A stretch of DNA of 64,000 nucleotides from CAWFYI01 sp963820105 (GCA_963820105.1 CAWFYI010000001.1:434001-498000), one strand, 5' to 3'. Shown: positions 8,263 through 15,964, counted from the stretch's first letter. The notes: a model not told the origin generated them from the letters alone. Program-made: numbers and translations.

Positions 8263-8292
8263 TTGACAAAGATGCTAGTGCAATGCTACCAT
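8263..8292 (+). promoter_or_regulatory. promoter of the Panacea toxin-antitoxin operon
   Basis: TTGACA (8263-8268) and TACCAT (8287-8292) are 18 nt apart. A second TTGACA occurs 20 nt upstream (8243-8248), giving a short direct repeat. The rest of the 8137-8347 spacer is AT-rich and shows no gene. Autoregulation by the HTH domain of the antitoxin is likely, but its operator cannot be named. Confidence 0.45.
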
Positions 8293-8347
8293 GTAGTTAC
8301 AATACTAATTAATCAAACAAAGATAACACGGGTAGGCAGGACGTATT

Positions 8348-9049
8348 ATGAAACCACAATGGAACTTGAAGGAAATTCGGGCGTTACACGATTTATCGCA
8401 GGCTGACATCGCTGATGCTATTGGCGTTAGTCGTGGTACGGTTGTGGCTATAGAAAATGGCGACCGCGACTTAAAAAGTGAGGAGCTTGGTCGGCTGGCA
8501 GACTATCTTGGCCTAGAGATTACCGACCTCATAAATTACGAGATTCCAAATTATGACAAATATCGAGAGATGCTTATAGAGACACTACGTAGGTACAAGG
8601 CATACACCGATAGGCCGACATCCAAGACAACGCTAGCAAAGCTTATTTACTTGGCGGATTTTGCTTGGTTTTATAACACCTTGAAACCTATGAGTGGGAT
8701 GAAGTACCGCAGGCTGCAGTATGGCCCTGTGCCAGACCAATTCTTCCGCATTGTTGATGAGATGATTGATAAAGGTGACTTAAACCTTGACATCATACCA
8801 CCCACCGAAGGTAAGAAATCACCCGCTCAAAAGCTTAGTGTTACTGCTGATGCTGCTGACGAACCAATTCAGTTCTTGTCTCGCCACGAACGCGAATTAA
8901 TAGACGCCATTGTTAAGAAACATCAAGACGACAGCTCTGATGAGATAGTGGGCTTTACTCATCAACAGTTGCCTTGGCAGGTAACTCGCCCTAACGAGTT
9001 CGTGCCATATGAGCTAATTACGCAAGAAGAGCCCGATAATGTCTTCTAG
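8348..9049 (+). CDS. HTH-Panacea (DUF4065) antitoxin
   Basis: 233 residues. Residues 1-60 form an XRE HTH (SQADIADAIGVSRGTVVAIE). Residues 75-215 are a Panacea/DUF4065 domain, with TLAKLIYLADFAWFY and the family hallmark YRRLQYGPVPDQF. Panacea domains are known as promiscuous antitoxins that neutralise many unrelated toxins by direct binding, often with an HTH for autoregulation. The gene overlaps the next one by 11 nt, as expected for a toxin-antitoxin pair with the antitoxin first. Confidence 0.88.
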   Translation: MKPQWNLKEIRALHDLSQADIADAIGVSRGTVVAIENGDRDLKSEELGRLADYLGLEITDLINYEIPNYDKYREMLIETLRRYKAYTDRPTSKTTLAKLIYLADFAWFYNTLKPMSGMKYRRLQYGPVPDQFFRIVDEMIDKGDLNLDIIPPTEGKKSPAQKLSVTADAADEPIQFLSRHERELIDAIVKKHQDDSSDEIVGFTHQQLPWQVTRPNEFVPYELITQEEPDNVF

Positions 9050-9455
9050 TGACGGCTACCGCGTATATGTTGAATCATATGCCGAGCGTCACTATATGAA
9101 AGATTTTGAGAAGAAGTACAAAGGAGCCTGGCTGACTACGCGCAAGGCACTAATAAGTGAGTTCCGAAATGTTGATATGCTCATTAATAGCGGGCGTACT
9201 AATCCGCCCATACACTTTACAGACGATCGGGCACAATACATCATCAAACATGATTTTGTTGTAGCTGGTTTAAAAGAAAGCCGGAGAAAAAGTGGCCGGC
9301 GCGTCATCGCATATGTCAGCGACAGCGAGCGAGTCGTGCGTATCCTGTTGGCATATCACAAAGATCACGCTGATAAAAAATCACACGAGACAGACTGGTG
9401 GGAACGTACTATAAAGGCAGAGTATAAGAATATACTAAAAGACTTCAGGTTCTAG
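9039..9455 (+). CDS. putative toxin partner of the Panacea antitoxin
   Basis: 138 residues, overlapping the antitoxin gene. The layout is that of a small RelE/ParE-like fold: SYAERHYMKDFEKKY, a helix KGAWLTTRKALISEF, then strands FVVAGLKESRRKSGRRVIAYV and VVRILLAYHKDH. The C-terminal helix is basic and aromatic (DWWERTIKAEYK). This suggests an mRNA interferase or ribosome-dependent RNase, but catalytic residues cannot be assigned with confidence. The position is the best evidence for toxin function. Confidence 0.65.
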   Translation: MSSSDGYRVYVESYAERHYMKDFEKKYKGAWLTTRKALISEFRNVDMLINSGRTNPPIHFTDDRAQYIIKHDFVVAGLKESRRKSGRRVIAYVSDSERVVRILLAYHKDHADKKSHETDWWERTIKAEYKNILKDFRF

Positions 9456-9463
9456 GAGGGTTC

Positions 9464-10645
9464 ATGAACGAAATTAAATGTCCTAAGTGTAAACAAGTTT
9501 TTAAAGTAGATGAAGCTGGGTATGCCGATATTCTCAAGCAGGTTCGTGACGGTGAGTTTACGCGCGAACTGCACGAACGGCTAGAGCTAGCTGAAAAAGA
9601 CAAGGAAAGCGCCATTAAACTTGTGGAGACCGAGGTTAAAAGCGAATTACAAGCAGAGGTGTCCAAGAAGGAAACCGAGCTCGCCGAGGTAAGAGCTCAA
9701 CGTGATGCAGCGGTGAGTGAACTCAAAGCCGAAAAAGATGCTGAAATAGCTCACCTACAAGCTAAAGTAGACTCTGCCGAAACTGAAAAGAAACTGGCCG
9801 TCACTGAAGCAGTAACCAAGGTTGAAAAAGAACGGGACGAGTTTGCTGGTAGGCTTAAAGGCAAAGATGCCGAGCAAAAATTGCTTGAGTCATCACTGAA
9901 AGACAAATATGAGACTGAACTTAAGTCAAAAGACGATATGATCGCCTACTACAAAGAAATGAAGGCAAGGCTTTCTACAAAGATGGTTGGCGAATCGCTC
10001 GAACAACATTGTGAAATAGAATTTAATCGTCTCAGGGCCACGGCTTTCAAAAACGCACATTTTGAGAAGGACAACGACTCTAGTGCTGGTACGAAGGGTG
10101 ATTACATATTTCGTCAACATGATGAATCCGGGAATGAAGTTGTGTCAATTATGTTTGAGATGAAAAACGAAGGCGATGAAACAGCCACAAAAAAGAAGAA
10201 TGAAGACTTCTTAGCTAAACTTGACGCAGATCGCAATAAGAAAAATTGTGAATATGCAGTGCTTGTATCACTTCTGGAGTCTGATAATGAGTTATATAAC
10301 TCTGGCATCGTTGACGTATCCCACAAGTACCCAAAGATGTACGTTATAAGACCACAGTTCTTTATACCAATAATAACCATATTGAGAGATGCTGCTCTGA
10401 ACTCTATGAAATACAAGGCAGAGCTTGCAATAGTCAAAGCACAGAATATTGATATCACCAATTTTGAAGAAAGCATGGAGAAATTCAAAGGAGGTTTCGC
10501 AAGAAATTATGATCTAGCAAGCCGAAAGTTCGGTGATGCAATAGATGGTATCGATAAAACTATCAAGCAACTAGAAAAAACAAAGGCCTCACTGCTTAGT
10601 TCTGAGAATAATCTTCGCCTCGCCAACGATAAGGCGCAGATTTAA
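9464..10645 (+). CDS. DUF2130 protein, C-terminus cut by a frameshift
   Basis: 393 residues. The first 15 form a zinc-binding start (IKCPKCKQVF). Residues 25-160 are a long Glu/Lys-rich coiled coil. From about 165 the DUF2130 domain runs through MVGESLEQHCEIEFN, AGTKGDYIFRQHDESG and MFEMKNEGDETATKKKN, an arrangement resembling a nuclease-like core (G-D-Y/F-x-E-x-K). The frame ends at 10645. One extra base near 10638 would restore the expected tail KKLTSGNPTMKAKFDELK, ending at 10716. It follows the toxin gene by 8 nt with GGAGGG upstream, so it shares the operon. Confidence 0.8.
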   Translation: MNEIKCPKCKQVFKVDEAGYADILKQVRDGEFTRELHERLELAEKDKESAIKLVETEVKSELQAEVSKKETELAEVRAQRDAAVSELKAEKDAEIAHLQAKVDSAETEKKLAVTEAVTKVEKERDEFAGRLKGKDAEQKLLESSLKDKYETELKSKDDMIAYYKEMKARLSTKMVGESLEQHCEIEFNRLRATAFKNAHFEKDNDSSAGTKGDYIFRQHDESGNEVVSIMFEMKNEGDETATKKKNEDFLAKLDADRNKKNCEYAVLVSLLESDNELYNSGIVDVSHKYPKMYVIRPQFFIPIITILRDAALNSMKYKAELAIVKAQNIDITNFEESMEKFKGGFARNYDLASRKFGDAIDGIDKTIKQLEKTKASLLSSENNLRLANDKAQI

Positions 10646-10741
10646 CCATAAAAAAACTAACTAGTGGCAATCCAACTATGAAAGCGAAATTTGACGAACT
10701 AAAGGATGATAAATAGTATCTCCTATTTGATGAGCTTTTTT

Positions 10742-10788
10742 GAACAGGCGGACGAAAAGGATAAAGTAGCAAGGAAAGGCAATTTTTG
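10742..10788 (+). repeat. imperfect direct repeat, copy 1 (copy 2 at 12091-12137)
   Basis: A stretch of about 47 bp containing CAGGCGGACGAAAAGGATA and an AATTTTTGGA end recurs near 12091 with several differences. Both copies follow an ATGAGC. They flank the protease pair. No gene is supported between 10717 and 10859, although two very short open frames exist. Confidence 0.5.
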
Positions 10789-10859
10789 GAATTAGGTTGA
10801 TATGGCAACGACTAGAAAAGCTTGCTGGACCTATAAACGTTCAAAGTATCTTGGCCTAG

Positions 10860-11840
10860 TTACTTTTTAGTCTTGCGGACAGCCTTAGGTACATTTTGCG
10901 GAGGAGCTGGAAAAGGTTGGCCGGGCTGCAGTATCACCTGTTTAACAACCTGAAATAAGCCTTTCCCATTCTGGTTTTCAAACATTTTTATTACACCTGT
11001 ATTAGCAAAAGTTACTTCTAAGGATATGCGTAAATCCTCGATCGCTTCTCCTAAATCGTCAGAGTACTCTTTTGCTCTTTTAATTTTTGCGTCCTTACTT
11101 TTTAGCTGGTCAACGTCAATTGCTCTGCCGTGTGACAAATGTTTTTTGTCTGTTAAGAATTTGCTGATTTTGGCGGCCTTATAAGTTCCCTTAGGATCAC
11201 CTTTAAACATATATTTTTTAAGCCAATCTCTTACGAGTTTATTACTAAGTTTTATGGCTGCGTCACACTGAGCAATAAGAGAGGGACCATACTGTTGCAG
11301 TATGGGAATCCAAGCAGATAATGCCTTGTTGTTTTTTGCTAGCTCGGCTTTAGCATTTCCAAATTGTTCAATTATTCCGTGCGCTGGACTTTGTTTGCCA
11401 TTTATAACCATCTGGGGGTCTGTGGGACCTAGTTCTGCATTTTCACCAAGTATAATCTCATCTCCTGACATGCACATCATAGTTGCGGCACTCTTAGCTA
11501 CTGAGGGCACAATGAATCGAATTGATTTGAATTTACTCCGCAACATTCTAACAATTGATTCTGTAGCTTCTGGGGAGCCACCCGGACTATGAAGTATGAT
11601 ATCGATTTCATCACCATCAATACCCCTTAGCGCTTCTGCAAAACCATTTTTATCACTAAGGTTTATGGTTACGGCCTGATTTCCTAAGGGTGCAGCATTT
11701 ATCTTGCCCTGATTAAACATCTCTACTGCATAGAGAATTAAAGGCCTCCCTGTTAAAGTTGAAATCCTTTTAAGAATATCCCTTCTTACCGGATCAGGGC
11801 TTTTGGTAGACTTATTTGCTATTTGCTCGTAAGTAGCCAC
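10860..11840 (-). CDS. S49-like serine protease (SDH proteinase/ClpP-crotonase fold)
   Basis: 326 residues with the ClpP/crotonase fold of the SDH_sah family. IDIILHSPGGSPEATESIV near residue 85 forms the oxyanion strand. The nucleophile Ser sits in SVAKSAATMMCM near 117. The family end of the core is NAELGPTDPQMV near 135. A helical tail and Pro-rich C-terminus (PGQPFPAPPQNVP) follow. There is no signal peptide, so it is cytosolic. The start is the GTG at 11840, with GAGAGG upstream, and overlaps the small upstream gene by 29 nt. Such proteases turn up in mobile regions; its target here is unknown. Confidence 0.8.
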   Translation of the reverse strand: MATYEQIANKSTKSPDPVRRDILKRISTLTGRPLILYAVEMFNQGKINAAPLGNQAVTINLSDKNGFAEALRGIDGDEIDIILHSPGGSPEATESIVRMLRSKFKSIRFIVPSVAKSAATMMCMSGDEIILGENAELGPTDPQMVINGKQSPAHGIIEQFGNAKAELAKNNKALSAWIPILQQYGPSLIAQCDAAIKLSNKLVRDWLKKYMFKGDPKGTYKAAKISKFLTDKKHLSHGRAIDVDQLKSKDAKIKRAKEYSDDLGEAIEDLRISLEVTFANTGVIKMFENQNGKGLFQVVKQVILQPGQPFPAPPQNVPKAVRKTKK

Positions 11841-12033
11841 TGCCAGCCTCTCCAGTTGAATTTGTATAGGTCAGTTGTTCTTTTTGGTTTTGGGCTTCTA
11901 AAGCATTTGTATATTCTTGTTCTGAAATGCTAAAAATTTTCAGAGACCTTCTTAAGTCAGGGTTCTCCTTAAGAAATCTCTTAGTTTGCTCTTCAATGTT
12001 TCCAATATCAGTAATGGCTTGCTTCTTTGGCAT
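11812..12033 (-). CDS. small partner of the S49-like protease
   Basis: 73 residues, acidic and mostly helical (NIEEQTKRFLKENPDLRRSL, then ISEQEYTNALEAQNQK), with a low-complexity C-terminus. Not recognised. The 29-nt overlap with the protease gene implies coupled translation and perhaps a physical or regulatory partnership, for example as an inhibitor, antitoxin-like protein or adaptor. This is inference from position only. Confidence 0.5.
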   Translation of the reverse strand: MPKKQAITDIGNIEEQTKRFLKENPDLRRSLKIFSISEQEYTNALEAQNQKEQLTYTNSTGEAGSGYLRANSK

Positions 12034-12205
12034 GTATACACATCTTAAATCAATAAGACATGAATTATCAAGAAATCACTCTGTGTCTTAATGAGCAGGC
12101 GGACAAAAAGGATAGGGGTCTGGGGAAAGGAATTTTTGGACGCCTGCTCACCGCGCCGGAAGGCGCGGCATGGGGTGGGAGCGGCTCGGCCACTCCGTCA
12201 GGAGT

Positions 12206-12383
12206 GGCAAACCAAAATATCATTCAATTCCTTATTAAAAAGAAAAACCGCGCGCAAAAAATTAAAAAATGCATTGAATTTATTTTGGTTTGCACCGCCA
12301 GCAGAGCTGGCGGGCGGAGCCGAGGGGCGGGATTCAATAATCTCGCTCGAACAAGGTTCGAGCTTCGTTCAATAACTGCAGCC
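12206..12383 (-). repeat. IR-R, 178-bp inverted repeat of the island cargo
   Basis: Reverse complement of 4427-4602. Its inner edge carries an extra perfect hairpin, CCACTCC/GGAGTGG (12190-12207), that the left copy lacks, although both copies are followed by GAGCC in the inward direction. The palindrome GCTCGAAC/GTTCGAGC is at 12345-12363. Besides this repeat, 12034-12391 contains only the second direct-repeat copy at 12091-12137. Confidence 0.92.
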
Positions 12384-12391
12384 AAGTAAGC
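12379..12391 (+). repeat. attR-like direct repeat
   Basis: CAGCCAAGTAAGC matches the tRNA-Gln end CAGCCATGTGAGC (2761-2773) at 11 of 13 positions and partly overlaps the outer end of IR-R. It would mark the right border of the 9.6-kb island, one base before the ATG of the next chromosomal gene. Confidence 0.45.
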
Positions 12392-12670
12392 ATGCAGATT
12401 TTTCTAATAGCCATAATCACATTCGTCGTGACCTTCTTACTGAATCCGGTATCCAAGAAAGTTAGCAAACAAATTAATCCGGATAGGTTCACCAAGGTTC
12501 ATATTCACCACAGTACCTGGGGCATGCTTATACTCATTGCCGGGATAATTGTTAGGAACGATATTGCCGCGGCGATAGGTTTAGGAATTTATTTAGGGCA
12601 TGTCGCCGAAGAGATATATTTTAATAAAAAGAACATGATCAGGGCGTTCTTTATTTTTGTAACCAGCTAA
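12392..12670 (+). CDS. small membrane protein
   Basis: 92 residues with a hydrophobic N-terminal helix (IFLIAIITFVVTFLLN) and one or two further segments (STWGMLILIAGIIV, IAAAIGLGIYLGH). Conserved-looking His/Glu residues, VHIHHSTWG and LGHVAEEIYF, could bind a metal at the membrane face. No family is recognised. The start is immediately right of the island border, so its original promoter may have been displaced and transcription may begin in IR-R. Confidence 0.6.
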   Translation: MQIFLIAIITFVVTFLLNPVSKKVSKQINPDRFTKVHIHHSTWGMLILIAGIIVRNDIAAAIGLGIYLGHVAEEIYFNKKNMIRAFFIFVTS

Positions 12671-12712
12671 CACCGTGGGTCTTAATAGCGGCCGCTGTTG
12701 GCCATGTTCGAG

Positions 12713-13228
12713 TCAGCGTAGTATCAGGACCAAAAGAGCCGCTATTATTACTGCTACCTGCGATGCCAGACCTAGCCAAGATGGTAGCCTGCGCTGCAAA
12801 TCATAGTCGATATGCGACCAATCGTGAAACCTGGTAAAGTAGCGCCAAACCGGCAGTTTCTTGGTGGTTTCAGCCCACCAGGGGACGCTGTCCATTAGGT
12901 CGGGAAAAACCCCGCCTAGCGCGCCCAAGAATACACAAAGTTTGTCTGGAGCGGGTACTGCGAAAACCAAAACCGCAAATAATACCACACAGCCGATAAC
13001 TGCATCGGCCAAGCCTTGCGCGGTGACATATTTAGGCCAGTTACTGTAGGAACCGGGCAGCTCATCGTTATAGTGGGCTCCGTACAGTCTCTCCCAGTGA
13101 GGTATGGCGTCTAGCGCGTAGTGCGATGCAAAACCCAGCGCAAAAGCGAGCAGCCTAACCGGCACCGAGCCCGCAGGCAACAAAGAAGCGAGCGCCGCAC
13201 CTGTCAATATGTGTGGAGTAGTGGTCAT
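12713..13228 (-). CDS. membrane protein, DUF457/YdjM-like metal-dependent hydrolase type
   Basis: 171 residues with four hydrophobic segments and a spread of His/Asp/Glu residues typical of this membrane family: TTTPHILTGAALASLLP at the start, FASHYALDAIPHWE near 35, GALGGVFPDLMDSVPWW near 105, and FHDWSHIDYD near 135. Members are annotated as membrane-bound metal-dependent hydrolases, but substrates are generally unproven. A TATAAT lies 16 nt before the ATG at 13228 on the minus strand. Confidence 0.6.
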   Translation of the reverse strand: MTTTPHILTGAALASLLPAGSVPVRLLAFALGFASHYALDAIPHWERLYGAHYNDELPGSYSNWPKYVTAQGLADAVIGCVVLFAVLVFAVPAPDKLCVFLGALGGVFPDLMDSVPWWAETTKKLPVWRYFTRFHDWSHIDYDLQRRLPSWLGLASQVAVIIAALLVLILR

Positions 13229-13293
13229 GACGAACTATGATTTGATTATAGCGTAACCTCGGGGTCCCTAACATTAAAACTTATTAAAAAATT

Positions 13294-13322
13294 TTGCGAA
13301 GGTAGCGGGCTGGGCTTAAAAT
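13294..13322 (+). promoter_or_regulatory. promoter with no room for a leader
   Basis: TTGCGA (13294-13299), a 17-nt spacer and TAAAAT (13317-13322) end six bases before the ATG at 13329. The transcript should start at or next to the A of the start codon. Confidence 0.65.
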
Positions 13323-13328
13323 GTAAAC

Positions 13329-13619
13329 ATGCAGTCATTGAGCGACAGCGAAAGAAATGAGGTGCTTGGCGAAGTCCTGTCAGACCAGCTAAAGGTCATC
13401 ATGGAGTACGTTAAAGATATACCCCATATTAAACGCAGGGTTGACACGTTGGAAGAGGACATGAGGGAAGTCAAGTCCGACGTTAAGAACCTCAAGGTTG
13501 CCGTATCCGACATGAGCCACACGCTAAAAAGCCACGGAAGGCAGCTAAAAAGTCACGGCAGACAGCTAAAAAGCCACGGAAGAAAATTGACTCGGCTGGA
13601 GGCATTGATAAAAGCTTAG
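13329..13619 (+). CDS. small coiled-coil protein with LKSHGRQ repeats
   Basis: 96 residues, strongly helical and charged. Heptads run through IKRRVDTLEEDMREVKSDV and NLKVAVSDMSHT, then three copies of the heptad LKSHGRQ/K lead into LTRLEALIKA. A homotrimeric or dimeric coiled coil is the natural reading. No domain family is recognised. The repeat is also exact at DNA level, so the length of the coil may vary between strains. Its end overlaps the convergent gene by 4 nt. Confidence 0.65.
   Translation: MQSLSDSERNEVLGEVLSDQLKVIMEYVKDIPHIKRRVDTLEEDMREVKSDVKNLKVAVSDMSHTLKSHGRQLKSHGRQLKSHGRKLTRLEALIKA
13524..13586 (+). repeat. three 21-bp tandem repeats
   Basis: Units beginning CTAAAAAGYCACGG at 13524, 13545 and 13566 each encode LKSHGR plus Q or K. 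They are in frame within the coiled-coil gene. Confidence 0.85.
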
Positions 13620-14176
13620 AACACCTTGATACTGGTGTGGGTGGCGCTCAGCACTACTATGTAGAGCAGAACCGTAACCGCGAAAGTGCCGAGGTTTATT
13701 ACCACTGCCCGCTTGCGCTCTTTGAGTAGTTGCTTCTTCTCCTTTGAAGAAGCAATGTCTACGGCGTCATCGTCGAACAGAATAGTGGCGAGAGTACCTA
13801 TTCCGGACAGTATCAGGATGGACCACAGCGGCCATGGCGTGACCAGTATCTTATGGAAAAGTTCCAAAAGAGGGGTTTTAGAATATATGCCGGCGTCAAA
13901 CGCCAGGGCGAATACGTTCATGAAGAAGGCAACTATCCACACGCCTATCTGTGAGCTAAGCATGCGTACGCCAAGCAGCAGCCTGAGTGGAAAGCCTATC
14001 AAGAAGCCCGCGTCAGCGATCGGCGTAGCGAACACGAAGAACGACCACGTGAGCGCAGTGACCGACAGGCCGTCCTGGACGCCGAACTTATAAAGCGCGA
14101 ACGCGCCGTATGCCATAACGACTGCCAGTATGACCAGGAACCTTATCAGACCCGGTTTTTGTTTCGATTGGGCCAC
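13616..14176 (-). CDS. integral membrane protein, unknown
   Basis: 186 residues with about five membrane segments: FLVILAVVMAYGAFALY, LTWSFFVFATPIADAGFLIG, VWIVAFFMNVFALAF, WPLWSILILSGIGTLATILF and LGTFAVTVLLYIVVLSA. A basic cytoplasmic loop, SSKEKKQLLKERKRA, precedes the last one. No family is recognised. The start is a GTG at 14176 that lies exactly six bases after TATAAT (14188-14183) on the minus strand, another start with no leader. An FDDDAVDIAS segment between the helices is acidic. Confidence 0.6.
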   Translation of the reverse strand: MAQSKQKPGLIRFLVILAVVMAYGAFALYKFGVQDGLSVTALTWSFFVFATPIADAGFLIGFPLRLLLGVRMLSSQIGVWIVAFFMNVFALAFDAGIYSKTPLLELFHKILVTPWPLWSILILSGIGTLATILFDDDAVDIASSKEKKQLLKERKRAVVINLGTFAVTVLLYIVVLSATHTSIKVF

Positions 14177-14208
14177 AAGACAATTATAGCAAGTGTAGTT
14201 CAGCCAGA

Positions 14209-15195
14209 TTATTCGACGCTTGAACGGGGGAGCAGGCGGAAATTGCCGCCAGGAATGTGTTCGTTCATGTCACCGGTCAGGCGCGTAAAGAAATCATCGA
14301 CCTGATCAGCGCGCCCAGGATCTATCTTTACAGGTCTGCCCATGTAGCGTACTACGGGAGTATCGGTCTGTCGCCAGACTGTCATACCCAGCATGTAAGC
14401 GTTAGGAAGTGCCAGCATCTCTATGGTCTTCCTGTTCACAGGACTCATGGCGCCCTCCACAGTTCTGGTGGTACCGGACGACCCCATAGCTCCCGTGGCG
14501 TGGCCTGCGGCCACTATGTCTTTCGTAGCCTGCACTGCGTTGCTGTTTATCCATTCCACCGCGAACCCGGGTAGGCCATCGACGATAGGTTTAGCAGCTT
14601 CAGTTCTGGGCCAGGTCCTTATGACCTTGGTGAAGCCGCTCAGAACTACCCCCAGCATAGGTATGGGTTCCAGTTTGCCGTCACCATTGAGATCCATCAA
14701 GTATGCCCCTTCGGAAATAGCCATGCTCAGCATTGCAAGTACGTCCTTGGGCGCCTGTTTCTCCTTGCCCAAGTCAGTGAGCAGGTTCGTCGTTATATGC
14801 CCGGCGTACGCTATGTCTGTCAGGTCGTCTATGTGGGCCGTGCTTATCCAGACGAAGCCTCCATTTTCGATGATTTCCCCAACTTCGTGTATTATCTCTT
14901 GCGCTTCCTGACCCTCGCCGGCCATCTGTATCATGCCGTCAAAGCGTTTGTCAGCCAGCCTGGCGTTCTTGTTACCTTCTTCTACCGGTAATTTCGCGGG
15001 GACTTCCAGCAAAAACTTCTCGGGGTCCTGGAAGAAAAAGTCATATTCGTACGGCCTGTCAGCGTCAAAGGGCAAAAGAACCATGCGTTCATCCCTGTAG
15101 GTGTGCGGCAGTAGGAGCTCTTGGCCGGCGGGCCGGGCCAGGCTTCTGTACTCAGCCATGGCCTGTTGCTGGTCAGGCGTGAAATTTTCCGTCAT
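14209..15195 (-). CDS. unknown soluble protein
   Basis: 328 residues from the ATG at 15195; a GTG two codons upstream is an alternative. No signal peptide or membrane helix. Recognisable features are GGFVWISTAHIDDLTDIAY near residue 115, an acidic EF-hand-like YLMDLNGDGKLEP near 165, and a glycine-rich MGSSGTTRTVEGAMS near 245. The His-Asp cluster and the later G-T-T-R faintly recall glycerolipid acyltransferases, but the HxxxxD spacing is wrong, so no function is assigned. TATGTT lies 8 nt before the start. Divergent from the lytic transglycosylase gene. Confidence 0.5.
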   Translation of the reverse strand: MTENFTPDQQQAMAEYRSLARPAGQELLLPHTYRDERMVLLPFDADRPYEYDFFFQDPEKFLLEVPAKLPVEEGNKNARLADKRFDGMIQMAGEGQEAQEIIHEVGEIIENGGFVWISTAHIDDLTDIAYAGHITTNLLTDLGKEKQAPKDVLAMLSMAISEGAYLMDLNGDGKLEPIPMLGVVLSGFTKVIRTWPRTEAAKPIVDGLPGFAVEWINSNAVQATKDIVAAGHATGAMGSSGTTRTVEGAMSPVNRKTIEMLALPNAYMLGMTVWRQTDTPVVRYMGRPVKIDPGRADQVDDFFTRLTGDMNEHIPGGNFRLLPRSSVE

Positions 15196-15250
15196 TGTCA
15201 CATAACATACAACATAAATATTGGCGTGACAAGTCTGTTATGATAAGGAC

Positions 15251-15946
15251 GTGCATGTATCGGCATCCAGATTGAAGAGGCTTACGCGGCGTGATTTGGC
15301 CATGTTTATTGTGGGCGTTCTGGTTGCGCTGGCCTGCGTTGGGATATATAAGTACCACATGGACCACCGTACAGCCGTACCGTACCAGTCCGCGGGCGTT
15401 GATTCTCCCTGGATTCCGTCTACCGTGAAGCACTGGGACGGCACCATCAATCAGATGGGCAAGAAATACGACGTCGATCCGAACCTTATAGCGATTATCA
15501 TGACGCTGGAATCCGGCGGTTACGCCAAGGCCGATAGCGGCCAGGCCCGGGGCCTGATGCAGATCACGCCGGCGACCGCCAAGGACATCGCTTCCAAGTA
15601 TCTGCGAAAACCCGTGAAATCCTATGACTTATGGGACCCGGCTACGAATATAGAGTTCGGCGCCGCTTACCTGGCCAAGCTGCGCGATACTTTCGAAAAA
15701 CCCGATCAAGCTCCTTCTTGGGATATAACGGTGGAAAGGGTGGCGGCCAGCTATAACGCCGGCTTCATCGGCGGACTTCATCTGGAAGAAGGCAAGGGCA
15801 TCCACGACACACAAGCGCTCGTATATTCACGCAGCGCGTTCAATATGTGGCGTGAAAGGCATACGGGTGACAGCCCGGCGTTCGACCGCTGGAAAGACCG
15901 CGGCGGCTCAAAGCTGATCGACGCGGCCAGGAAAGCTCACCAGTAG
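15251..15946 (+). CDS. membrane-anchored lytic transglycosylase (SLT domain)
   Basis: 231 residues. One N-terminal anchor, LAMFIVGVLVALACVGIY (about residues 16-33), then a Goose-lysozyme/SLT domain. The catalytic Glu is in IMTLESGGYA near residue 83, followed by ARGLMQITPATA and the Y-N-A motif VAASYNAGF near 170. It would cleave the glycan strand of peptidoglycan outside the membrane and form 1,6-anhydro ends. The start is a GTG at 15251, placed 6 nt after TATGAT (15239-15244). For a small host-associated or predatory cell this is a plausible wall-remodelling enzyme. Confidence 0.85.
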   Translation: MHVSASRLKRLTRRDLAMFIVGVLVALACVGIYKYHMDHRTAVPYQSAGVDSPWIPSTVKHWDGTINQMGKKYDVDPNLIAIIMTLESGGYAKADSGQARGLMQITPATAKDIASKYLRKPVKSYDLWDPATNIEFGAAYLAKLRDTFEKPDQAPSWDITVERVAASYNAGFIGGLHLEEGKGIHDTQALVYSRSAFNMWRERHTGDSPAFDRWKDRGGSKLIDAARKAHQ

Positions 15947-15964
15947 ACCGAAACCCGCCACGTT

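Noticed and set aside
2692..12391. Prophage
   Set aside because: No capsid, terminase, portal, tail or lysis genes are present; the content is recombinase plus conflict genes.
13524..13586. Possible CRISPR-like array
   Set aside because: The three 21-bp units are contiguous, without spacers, and in frame in a coiled-coil gene. The 12-bp repeats at 45134 also lack spacers. No cas genes are present.
14209..15195. PlsC-like acyltransferase
   Set aside because: HIDDLTD does not have the HxxxxD spacing, and the glycine-rich stretch is not the EGTRS motif in proper context; left as unknown.
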